41,614 nt of DNA, taken from the NCBI GenBank assembly GCA_029260165.1, contig JAJDDT010000103.1, forward strand, positions 1 to 41,614, read 5' to 3'. A program made the translations under genes and the position numbers. Positions 18,921 to 26,164 of this stretch are shown here, one piece after another. The notes below the pieces were generated by a model. That model made no database searches, was not told the origin of the DNA, and saw only the letters and a list, made by a program, of their open reading frames with translations. The DNA comes from Phycisphaerae bacterium (GTDB taxonomy: Bacteria > Planctomycetota > Phycisphaerae > UBA1845). Position 1 is the first letter of the stretch. The number at the start of each line of letters is the position of its first letter.

Positions 18921-19474
18921 GTATCTACCCTTTCAAGATCGCTCAGCGCCAACCGAAGCCTTCCGCGTATGCGATAGAGTTTGGTTTCGATGGCTTTGGG
19001 CGTTACACCAACCTCGCCGGCAAGGTCCGTTTGTGATCGCCCTTCAAAATAATAGCCAAAAATCAACCGTTGCTCGTCGGTCGGCAATTCCGAAACCGCC
19101 AACATCAACGCCTGATACGTTTCGCGATTCGCGATAACCTCGTCGGGCAACAACGCGCCGTCCATGCTCGATACCAGCCCGCGTGCCACCTCAGCAGCCG
19201 ACTCGTACGAAGCGACCACCCCGTTCCGGCTCGTTCGCCAGTGCGCCTTGATCAGATTCCGCGCAATACCACGAAGCCAGGCTTCACACTGCACGTCATC
19301 ATCCGGAACCCGTTCGTGCCCAATCGCCACCCGACAAACCTCCTGCAACATGTCGTCTGCCGCAGACCGATCGCCGCCAACCCTGAACAAAATGAAGCGG
19401 TAAAGCGCGTCACACGCCCGTCGAAACACACGGGCCAGGCGTTCGCGCGTGTCTTGCTCCTGCATTCGTATCAA
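18917..19474 (-). CDS. ECF sigma factor
   Basis: This 185-residue sigma factor has region 2 with LYRFILFRVGGDRSAADDML and region 4 with LPTDEQRLIFGYYFEGRSQT followed by the helix-turn-helix in EVGVTPKAIETKLYRIRGRL. The size and lack of region 3 are typical of ECF factors. The downstream membrane protein overlaps its stop. It is likely to be held by that partner and released by an envelope signal; the target promoters are unknown. Confidence 0.92.
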   Translation of the reverse strand: MIRMQEQDTRERLARVFRRACDALYRFILFRVGGDRSAADDMLQEVCRVAIGHERVPDDDVQCEAWLRGIARNLIKAHWRTSRNGVVASYESAAEVARGLVSSMDGALLPDEVIANRETYQALMLAVSELPTDEQRLIFGYYFEGRSQTDLAGEVGVTPKAIETKLYRIRGRLRLALSDLERVDT

Positions 19475-19685
19475 TGAATCACACCTGCCAATTCGTCTGT
19501 CTCGTTCCTGTTACCGCCCATCAACCGCATCAAGGCGACGGTGTCATCACCTGTACAATGTGCAAAACACCCCTGTCCCCTCGCAAAATCGACAAGAGCC
19601 GAAAAATTTTATCGTACCCCCCCCCGCCGGGTGCATGACAAAATCGGCGGACACGATCGTGGTGCTTTGCGGGTGCCCATTCTGT

Positions 19686-19761
19686 AGCGTCGCCCCTTGT
19701 GGGCGGCGCGATTGCAGGCGAACGTCCTTTCGTATTCCCGTCACCCACAAGGGGTGACGCT
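19686..19761. repeat. Imperfect 18-bp inverted repeat upstream of the globin kinase
   Basis: The left arm (19686-19703) and right arm (19744-19761) pair over 18 bases with one mismatch (core CCCCTTGTGGG/CCCACAAGGGG), with a 40-base loop. It lies in the 369-base divergent gap between the ECF gene and the kinase gene. No gene is visible in that gap, which is otherwise C-rich near 19617-19626. Confidence 0.7.
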
Positions 19762-19843
19762 GCAACGATCAATGGCGTCCTGCCGAAACTGTCATACACC
19801 CCGTCCCACTGGCCACGCCCGTGACGGACCCTATGATGACCCC

Positions 19844-21046
19844 ATGGACTATGCGGAGTTTGAGGACTTTTGTCGGTACGTCGGATTCGACGGGGTGGCT
19901 GCTGCCCGTGTCGCACAGTTGGCAGCGTATGTTTCGCCTCAGACAAATCGCATCGTTGACGTATTCTACGCCATTCTGGAAAAAAACCCCAAAGCACTGG
20001 CTGTCTTCACTGGTGGCCGACAGCAGATTCAAAAGCAAAAAATCCGGCTCGCAGGCTGGGTCGATGAACTGTTCGATGGGACGTATGGCCAATCCTATTT
20101 CGAAAATCGGCTGCGGATCGGGCAGGCCCATGTACGCGTCGGACTCCCCCAGCATTACATGGTTGCGGGCATGGAAGTGGTCCGGAGTGAAATAGGCGAT
20201 ATTCTTCGCGAAAATAAAATCCCCGCGCGAGACGAACGCGTGTTGGCGTTGATGAAGCTGCTGTCGGTCGAGTTGGCCATCATGCTCGGAAGCTACAAGG
20301 AAAGCCATACCGCTCGCATTCGCGAGAACGAACGCGATGCTGTCGAAGCAAAACTCACGCGGGCCGAACACCTGGCCAAGCTGGGACAACTCGCCGTTTC
20401 ACTCGCCCACGAAATCAAGAATCCGTTGGCAGGCATCAGTGGAGCCATTCAGGTTATTCGTGAAAGCCTCGGCAAAGACCACGAACACGCCCACATCATG
20501 CATGAAGTGCTCGCCCAGATCATGAGGCTTGACGACGTCGTCAAGGACCTGCTGCTGTACGCGAGGCCCAATTCCCCCAGATTTGAATCCTGCGACCTTG
20601 ATCACGTCGTGAGAAGCACCCTGGTGCTCATGCGTGAAGAACCTGCCGCCCAGAACGTTGACATCGCATACACCCCCGTGGATCAACCAGTCAGACTGGA
20701 AGCCGATCCTGCTAAAATGGGCCAGCTAATGATCAATCTGATTATCAACGCCGTCGACGCATGCAGACACACTGGCCGCGTGACTGTTGACATGCAGGTG
20801 AGAACGGATGTCATCAGCATGACGATTACCGACACGGGACAGGGAATGAACGCAACAACGCTCGACCGCGCCTTCGAGCCTTTCTTTACCTGCAAACCGA
20901 AAGGAACGGGACTCGGGTTGTCGATTTGCAAGAGCATCGTGGACGCTCACGCAGGTTCCATTCAGATCACCAGCGAGGTGGGCGATGGAACGCGGGTTTC
21001 TATCCTGCTTCCGCGTCAACAGGAATCACCAGACAGCCGTCACTAG
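19844..21046 (+). CDS. Globin-coupled sensor histidine kinase
   Basis: This 400-residue soluble kinase has an N-terminal protoglobin-like domain (about residues 1-165). The segment RIGQAHVRVGLPQHYM contains the expected proximal haem ligand, His96. A linker helix leads to a HisKA domain with SLAHEIKNP (His189), and an ATPase domain with the N box (LIINAVDA, Asn302), DTGQGMN and GTGLGLS. The likely signal is oxygen, NO or CO bound to the haem. The ATG at 19844 is chosen because MDYAEFEDFCRYV is the natural start of the globin; upstream sequence is C-rich and unlike a protein. The NtrC-type regulator follows after 27 bases. Confidence 0.93.
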   Translation: MDYAEFEDFCRYVGFDGVAAARVAQLAAYVSPQTNRIVDVFYAILEKNPKALAVFTGGRQQIQKQKIRLAGWVDELFDGTYGQSYFENRLRIGQAHVRVGLPQHYMVAGMEVVRSEIGDILRENKIPARDERVLALMKLLSVELAIMLGSYKESHTARIRENERDAVEAKLTRAEHLAKLGQLAVSLAHEIKNPLAGISGAIQVIRESLGKDHEHAHIMHEVLAQIMRLDDVVKDLLLYARPNSPRFESCDLDHVVRSTLVLMREEPAAQNVDIAYTPVDQPVRLEADPAKMGQLMINLIINAVDACRHTGRVTVDMQVRTDVISMTITDTGQGMNATTLDRAFEPFFTCKPKGTGLGLSICKSIVDAHAGSIQITSEVGDGTRVSILLPRQQESPDSRH

Positions 21047-21073
21047 AAAACCTTATCGGAGATTCATTCGACC

Positions 21074-22471
21074 ATGTCCATCCATGTGTTGATCGTAGAA
21101 GACGAGAGCCTCATTCGGTGGTCGCTTCGCCAGAAATTTGAACAGACCGGATACGACGTCACCGAGGCAGAGCGCGGCAGCGAGGGACTGGCAATCCTCG
21201 AATCCCGACAATTCGATCTGGTCATGCTCGACCACAAACTTCCCGACGTAACCGGACTTGAAATCCTCCGACAACTTCGACAACGCGACCAGGACACCGT
21301 GGTCATCATGATGACTGCCTACAGCCGTATCGAGGACGCCGTCGAAGCCATCAAACTTGGCGCGTACGACTATGTGCCAAAACCGTTCCAGATGGACCTC
21401 CTGCTGCTCACCGTGGAAAAAGCCCTGGAAACGACACGTCTGCGACGCGAAGTCCGCGAACTCCGACGGCACATGGAACATCAGTTTGGGTTCGATCAGG
21501 TCATCGGTGAGCATGAGTCGATGCGCCAGATGATGGAGATCGTCAAAAGCATCAGCGCCAGTCGTGCAACCACCGTTTTGCTTCGAGGGGCAACCGGAAC
21601 CGGCAAGGATCTCATCGCACGTGTCATTCACTACAACTCCGAACGGGCACCCAAACCATTCATGAACATCACCTGCACCGCTATCTCCGAAGCCCTTCTC
21701 GAAAGCGAACTTTTCGGACACGAACGCGGTGCCTTTACCGACGCGCGAACACAGAAAAACGGACTGTTCGAGCTGGCAGACGGCGGAACGGTATTCCTCG
21801 ACGAGGTCGGTGACATGCCCGCAACGCTCCAGGGAAAACTCCTTCGTTTTCTCGAGGAACGAACATTCAGACGCGTGGGTGGAACAGATGAAATCAGCGT
21901 CGACGTCCGAATCATCGCAGCCACGAATCGCGACATTGAAGCAGCCATCGACAAGGGACTGTTCCGCAGTGATCTGCTTTTCCGATTGGATGTCGTCTCC
22001 ATCGATATACCCGCCCTGCGTGACCGTGGCGACGATATCGCCGACCTGGCGAGGATTTTCATCCACCGGTTTGCGAGCGAATTCAAAAAAGAAATGACCA
22101 ACGTCTCTGACGACGCAATCAAAAAGATGATCCGCTACCCCTGGCCTGGAAATGTTCGCGAGCTTCGCAACGTCTGCGAACGCGCCGTTCTGCTGTGCAA
22201 GGGACCCGTGATTGAAAAAGACGACATCACCCTTGGAAGGCTCAGCAACTCCCCAGGCGACGACACCGCCCTCACGAAAATCCCCGAAAAAGGCCTCAAC
22301 ATGGATCAACTCGAAAAGAAACTGCTCCAGCAGGCCCTCGCTCAGTCAGACGGAAATCAAACCAAAGCCGCCAAACTCCTGAGCATGTCCCGCGACACAT
22401 TCAGGTACCGACTCGAAAAGCACGACCTCCTCAATCACAAATCAGGCGATACGAGCGTAGACGACGATTAA
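21074..22471 (+). CDS. NtrC-family sigma-54-dependent response regulator
   Basis: This 465-residue protein has an intact receiver (IVEDES, Asp53 in VMLDHKLPD, and Lys in VPKPFQ), an AAA+ domain with Walker A in GATGTGKD, the sigma-54 contact loop GAFTDA, Walker B in VFLDEVGDM, and a Fis-type helix-turn-helix (NQTKAAKLLSMSRDTFRYR). It is expected to take phosphate from the globin kinase beside it and drive transcription from sigma-54 promoters. All key residues are present. A hairpin (22475-22497) follows the gene. Confidence 0.95.
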   Translation: MSIHVLIVEDESLIRWSLRQKFEQTGYDVTEAERGSEGLAILESRQFDLVMLDHKLPDVTGLEILRQLRQRDQDTVVIMMTAYSRIEDAVEAIKLGAYDYVPKPFQMDLLLLTVEKALETTRLRREVRELRRHMEHQFGFDQVIGEHESMRQMMEIVKSISASRATTVLLRGATGTGKDLIARVIHYNSERAPKPFMNITCTAISEALLESELFGHERGAFTDARTQKNGLFELADGGTVFLDEVGDMPATLQGKLLRFLEERTFRRVGGTDEISVDVRIIAATNRDIEAAIDKGLFRSDLLFRLDVVSIDIPALRDRGDDIADLARIFIHRFASEFKKEMTNVSDDAIKKMIRYPWPGNVRELRNVCERAVLLCKGPVIEKDDITLGRLSNSPGDDTALTKIPEKGLNMDQLEKKLLQQALAQSDGNQTKAAKLLSMSRDTFRYRLEKHDLLNHKSGDTSVDDD

Positions 22472-22474
22472 AAA

Positions 22475-22497
22475 ATCCCCCGGCGCGCCCGGGGGAT
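22475..22497 (-). terminator. Hairpin, best terminator geometry on the minus strand
   Basis: ATCCCCCGG and CCGGGGGAT form a perfect nine-base stem with a five-base loop. Read on minus the stem is followed by TTTTTT, the usual terminator shape. On plus there is no T-run, only CAGAAAAAA. It therefore fits stopping antisense reads from the right better than ending the regulator gene. The rest of the gap up to 22784 holds no feature I can support. Confidence 0.6.
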
Positions 22498-22783
22498 CAG
22501 AAAAAAGAGGCAGCCGACGGCACCCGTCCGTTCGGGCCGGGATGGGATGAGCATAGAACGGGCGTTGACCCGCCGATTGCCTTGTACTGTGGACCATACC
22601 CCAAGCATGTGTCATGCCATCCACAAAACAGCACGCTCAGCCTCCAGGCCCGTCATCCGGGCTATGCAGTATCACTTTATCCGTCATTTGACGCAGTTGG
22701 TGTGGCAAATCACCCTCAACTGTGTTGATCGGTCGGGTCGGTACCGGCGAAGATGACGGCACAGCGTTTGCTGGGCATCCCCC

Positions 22784-23146
22784 ATGCATCCTGCGAGATC
22801 ACCAACCAGACGGCTGCTCATTGTCGAGCCTGATCGCCTGACTGCCTGGTCATTGAAGCTGTACTTTCAAAAAGAATACGACATTGTACAGACAGACTCC
22901 GTATCAGGGGCATCGGATTGCATCAAATCAGGGTGTGCCGACGTCGTCCTCCTTTCGGACAACCTGCTCGACCCTGACCTTCAGGATATCGATGATCAGA
23001 TTACCCACGCCAACCCTCACGCGCTGATCGTTCAAATGACCACGCGTTCAAGCGACGCTGTATTAGAGGGAGACACGCGGGTGACCATCGAAAAACCGTT
23101 CGAGCTGGCAGCGCTGGGTCGGATTTTGAGGGATCGCGTGTCGTAG
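22784..23146 (+). CDS. Stand-alone pseudo-receiver domain protein
   Basis: This 120-residue protein is one receiver fold only. It has LLIVEPD at the first strand, VVLLSDNL where the phosphate acceptor belongs (Ser58, followed by Asp59), and the conserved Lys in TIEKPFEL. The Asp at the usual position is lost or shifted by one, and the acid pair is E-P-D. It is probably a signal-binding or dimerising regulator, or an evolved remnant. It lies 312 bases after the sigma-54 activator and is convergent with the gene ending at 23163. Confidence 0.75.
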   Translation: MHPARSPTRRLLIVEPDRLTAWSLKLYFQKEYDIVQTDSVSGASDCIKSGCADVVLLSDNLLDPDLQDIDDQITHANPHALIVQMTTRSSDAVLEGDTRVTIEKPFELAALGRILRDRVS

Positions 23147-23162
23147 CGACTGAAAGGGCGGC

Positions 23163-23522
23163 CTATGGTCGTCGCCCACGCCCTCTGCCTCGTTTCGGTT
23201 TGGGTTGCTGGACCGCGCCCATGAACTGATTCAGGTCGGTCCCGCCGAGAACTGCAATCTGTTTCTTCTGCATGTCGTACCGGTACTGGATCACGCGTTT
23301 CATCGCGGTGTTCAGCACATAGAGTGATTCCTCCTGGTCGCGAAGCTCACCGACAATCATGATGTAGTCACCGCCACGATCACCCATCCCGGATGCGACC
23401 GCGCGTTCCGGCTGAATGCTGATCAGGATCAACCCGACAAACAGCACAATCGCGGTCGTGCTTAGAACACCAATCGCCAAATCCTTCTGATTCATTCCGG
23501 TTTTCTCTTGTAATTCTGACAT
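23163..23522 (-). CDS. Small membrane protein with beta-rich domain, paralogue of the gene upstream
   Basis: This 119-residue protein has one membrane segment (IGVLSTTAIVLFVGLILISI), then a domain reading DYIMIVGELRDQ, LYVLNTAMKRVIQY, IAVLGGTDLNQF, and a Lys/Arg/Gly-rich end. The domain lines up along its length with the protein at 23540-23827 (NFISVTCRA, LYILDLGQRRLMCF, MKFGGDRDLGQDF). The pattern LYVLDxxxxRLxxY recalls propeller blades. The start at 23522 has GGGAG eight bases upstream; a GTG at 23543 overlaps the previous stop. Function is unknown. It is the last gene of a three-gene operon. Confidence 0.72.
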   Translation of the reverse strand: MSELQEKTGMNQKDLAIGVLSTTAIVLFVGLILISIQPERAVASGMGDRGGDYIMIVGELRDQEESLYVLNTAMKRVIQYRYDMQKKQIAVLGGTDLNQFMGAVQQPKPKRGRGRGRRP

Positions 23523-23539
23523 ATTGATTTCTCCCGGAA

Positions 23540-23827
23540 TCACCTGTTGAAGTCCTGTCCCAAATCACGATCGCCGCCAAACTTCATCTGACCCTTCAGA
23601 TTTCGGTCCGGCACGAAGCACATCAATCGACGCTGGCCGAGATCAAGAATATACAGAACATCAAATTCATTGTCGGCCCGACAGGTCACCGAAATGAAAT
23701 TGCTCGACGCCCCGGCTCGCTGGGCGAATGCCTCTGGCAACGAATAAGTACTCAACACCATGGCCACGAGCAGAAAAACATTCAGACCCACCAGGCCTGC
23801 AATGATACTTCGTTTGCTTGGCTTCAT
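23540..23827 (-). CDS. Small membrane protein with beta-rich domain, first paralogue
   Basis: This 95-residue protein has one membrane segment (IIAGLVGLNVFLLVAMVL), a signal-peptidase-like EAFAQ, and a beta-rich domain that matches the downstream 119-residue protein over about 50 residues. It is probably exported and could be cleaved or stay anchored. The start at 23827 (MKPSKRSII) is the natural one, and the ORF continues in frame to 23869 without a better site. Similar small proteins occur in planctomycetes, as I recall, without an assigned function. Confidence 0.72.
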   Translation of the reverse strand: MKPSKRSIIAGLVGLNVFLLVAMVLSTYSLPEAFAQRAGASSNFISVTCRADNEFDVLYILDLGQRRLMCFVPDRNLKGQMKFGGDRDLGQDFNR

Positions 23828-23887
23828 TTGTACACTCCCTATGAATAAAAATTCACCGACCGGGGTCACCCGGCAGGTCAGACAGAT

Positions 23888-24094
23888 TCAGCCCTGATGC
23901 GTTCGTTTCGCGTTTTTCGTCGAAATCGCGATGACCAGTGCGGCTGCGACCATAACAAACGCCCACTGCATCCAGGGCGATGATTCCTCCTGGATCGGCG
24001 ATTCTGCCTGCGCGAACACAAATTCCGCGCACACAGCCCCGACCATCACAACGAACAACATCAATCGACGACCTTTTTGAAGGCAACTTCTCAT
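23888..24094 (-). CDS. Small exported protein with C-terminal membrane segment
   Basis: This 68-residue protein has a signal peptide (LMLFVVMVGAVCAEFVFA, cut after FAQA-like), a short acidic stretch, and a membrane helix (WMQWAFVMVAAALVIAIS) with a basic end. It is the first gene of the three-gene operon and stands 17 bases after the predicted transcription start. GGAAGGATGG precedes the ATG. It has no recognised family. Confidence 0.6.
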   Translation of the reverse strand: MRSCLQKGRRLMLFVVMVGAVCAEFVFAQAESPIQEESSPWMQWAFVMVAAALVIAISTKNAKRTHQG

Positions 24095-24117
24095 GCCCCA
24101 CCATCCTTCCGCGTTTG

Positions 24118-24145
24118 ATTATAGCACCAGTCCATCCACCGTCGA
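24118..24145 (-). promoter_or_regulatory. Extended -10 promoter for the small membrane protein operon
   Basis: On minus the sequence reads TCGACG, 16 bases, TATAAT, with TGC directly before the -10 (an extended -10). The -10 occupies 24123-24118 and the -35 24145-24140. The predicted start is near 24111, giving a leader of about 17 bases to the ATG at 24094. The -10 is a perfect match, so a sigma-70-type factor is implied. Confidence 0.65.
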
Positions 24146-24191
24146 TGACATTTCTCCAGCCAACCCACACCGTAACGATCAATTGAGAAAA

Positions 24192-24701
24192 TCAACCCGC
24201 ACGCTGGACCGGCTCTGCCATTTCGCGAAACCGCCGCGTCGGCATCGATAACGTATCCCACCTGGCTGACCTCTTTCGAGCGTGCTCCTGATAGGCGGTC
24301 ACCGAAATCCACAGGAACGAATAATGCGCACCCTTGTACGAATGTACATGGGATGTGGGCAATCGATCATCAGGCCCCAGTAGCAGGTACGCAAACACGA
24401 ACACCCCGACAAATCCCTGACCAAAAACACCCTGCCATTGTGACAAACCATTCATGTCCTCGCGCGTCACCCAATTCTCCCAATATCGCTTGCTCGTCGG
24501 CGTGTCATAGGGAAACTTGCGGCCTTTGACATCAACCAGCCACGTCTCACCAGGATCGCGATACAACAGAAAATCAAAAGACTTGACCCGCGCACCGGAG
24601 AAAATAGCTTTGCGATGTTCATCGACCGCAATATAGGCAATACCCTGCGATCGCAGGTAATCCTCAAACGCCGCTTCGTAATGAATATACCGACGCGTCA
24701 T
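24192..24701 (-). CDS. HYExAFE-family protein
   Basis: This 169-residue protein begins RRYIHYEAAFEDYLRSQ, the motif that names the HYExAFE family. The following FDFLLYR and TWLVDVKGRKFP give an E, D, DxK order like that of PD-(D/E)xK nuclease folds; nuclease activity is inference, not shown. It starts three bases after the stop of hisS, so the two are co-transcribed. Some planctomycete genomes keep this pairing in my recollection, but I cannot confirm it here. Confidence 0.82.
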   Translation of the reverse strand: MTRRYIHYEAAFEDYLRSQGIAYIAVDEHRKAIFSGARVKSFDFLLYRDPGETWLVDVKGRKFPYDTPTSKRYWENWVTREDMNGLSQWQGVFGQGFVGVFVFAYLLLGPDDRLPTSHVHSYKGAHYSFLWISVTAYQEHARKRSARWDTLSMPTRRFREMAEPVQRAG

Positions 24702-24704
24702 CGA

Positions 24705-26015
24705 TCAACCATCCAACGAAAGAAACGGGTCTTCATACACTTTTTCAATGGGAACATCCATTTGCGCACCCGATATCAAATCCTTCAGCCCGACAACGCC
24801 GTCGCCGGCTGCCCGCTCATCAACGATCGCAACCCGTCGCGCTGCCTTTGACGACGCCTGCTTCATCTGCCTGCCGATCGACTGCCGCTTGTATGAAAAC
24901 AGTGCGCGAATCCCACGCCGCCGCAACTCAGCCGTGATTTTCAACACCTGTGAGAAACAGGCATGGTCCCCATCGATCACGAACACGTCGACCGATTGCG
25001 TCAACTCAGGCAACAAATCAAATTCGGTCAATACGTCTTCAATGACAACATCGCTCGTCGCAAACCCGATGGCTGGCATCGCGGGACCTCCCATCTGTCC
25101 GATCAGTTGATCATACCGCCCCCCGCCGGCGATGGCACGTTGCAACCCGCCCTTGCCAAACGCCTCAAACACGACCCCCGTGTAGTAGGCCAACCCACGA
25201 ACAACACCCATGTCGAACGTGCACAGGTCACCCACCGACATTGCTTCCAGCGTTGAAAACAACTCCCGCATCCGCGCGATCTCAGCGATCCCCCGTTCAG
25301 AATCCCGCACCAGGTTCGCCACGGACGCCAGCCCCGCGTCACCCTTGGCTTTGCCGAGCGTCGTCAACATTTCAAATTGTTGTGGATTCAAGAAACCTAA
25401 TTCTTCCAACATTTTTCCGAACGTATCGTCATCGACCTTATCACGCTTATCCAGAACGCGATAAACCGCGTCCAACGCGTCGGCCGCAATACCTGTACGA
25501 TCCAGAACCGCCGCCACCAGATTTCGCGAATTGACCTTGATGATGACATGATCAGCCGACAACCCAATTTCGCGAAAAAAGTCGGCTGCAACGAAAATAC
25601 ATTCCGCGTCAGCCAATACACTGTCATCCCCGGCGATGTCGATGTTCCACTGGAAAAACTCACGCAACCGCCCCCGTTGAGGTCGCTCCGCCCGGCACAA
25701 GCGCGGGATGGAATACCATTTCACCGGTTTCGGCAACGCTCCCGCCCTACCCGCGACCATGCGTGCAAACGTCGGCGTCATTTCGGGACGAATCGCAAAC
25801 TCACGCCCGCCACGATCCGTAAAATGAAACAACTCACTGACGATCTCGTCGCCACTCTTGACGCGGTACAGATCAAGATTCTCAAAGATCGGCCCGTCGA
25901 ACGCGACAAAACCGCTGCGTTCGGACACACGTTGCCAGCGATCGACAATCCAATTCCGAATCGCCATCTCCTCCGGATAAAAATCCCGGGTCCCCTTGGG
26001 CCGCTGAAATTTCAT
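24705..26015 (-). CDS. hisS: Histidyl-tRNA synthetase
   Basis: This 436-residue class II aminoacyl-tRNA synthetase charges tRNA-His with histidine. It opens with MKFQRPKGTRDFYPEEM, has the class II motif 2 in RAERPQRGRLREFFQ, the HisA-type LAYYTGVVFEAF and GGGRYDQLIG, and the C-terminal anticodon-binding domain with RRRGIRALFSYK. The start at 26015 is the family start. An in-frame extension to 26144 crosses a hairpin and a direct repeat that look like non-coding sequence. The HYExAFE gene follows three bases after its stop. Confidence 0.96.
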   Translation of the reverse strand: MKFQRPKGTRDFYPEEMAIRNWIVDRWQRVSERSGFVAFDGPIFENLDLYRVKSGDEIVSELFHFTDRGGREFAIRPEMTPTFARMVAGRAGALPKPVKWYSIPRLCRAERPQRGRLREFFQWNIDIAGDDSVLADAECIFVAADFFREIGLSADHVIIKVNSRNLVAAVLDRTGIAADALDAVYRVLDKRDKVDDDTFGKMLEELGFLNPQQFEMLTTLGKAKGDAGLASVANLVRDSERGIAEIARMRELFSTLEAMSVGDLCTFDMGVVRGLAYYTGVVFEAFGKGGLQRAIAGGGRYDQLIGQMGGPAMPAIGFATSDVVIEDVLTEFDLLPELTQSVDVFVIDGDHACFSQVLKITAELRRRGIRALFSYKRQSIGRQMKQASSKAARRVAIVDERAAGDGVVGLKDLISGAQMDVPIEKVYEDPFLSLDG

Positions 26016-26022
26016 CGAAGCC

Positions 26023-26155
26023 GTCTCCAGAACAATTCTGCATCGCCAACCAATTCCAAAAAGACCCGACGGGTGGCCCACCTCTTTAGAGGTGGGCCAC
26101 CCAACCATCATCAACGCAGTCTCCAGAACAATCCGCATCGCCAACCGATTCCAAC
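26023..26155. repeat. Direct repeat around a perfect hairpin upstream of hisS
   Basis: Two copies of a 36-37-base sequence (26023-26059 and 26119-26155) differ at a few positions and one indel. Between them is a hairpin with 14-base perfect arms (26071-26084 and 26089-26102, core GGGTGGCCCACCTC). The block lies between the lipoprotein stop at 26165 and the hisS start at 26015. On minus the hairpin is followed nine bases later by a T-run (TCTTTTT), so it may end the lipoprotein transcript or act as the leader of hisS. Confidence 0.75.
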
Positions 26156-26164
26156 AAGGTGTCG

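Noticed and set aside
21053-22309. A 418-codon minus-strand frame opposite the sigma-54 activator
   Set aside because: It reads rather like protein, but the plus frame has every residue of the NtrC family and no start site is seen on minus.
24705-26144. N-terminal extension of hisS to 26144
   Set aside because: The added residues come from the direct repeat and hairpin, and the family starts at MKFQRPKGTRDF.
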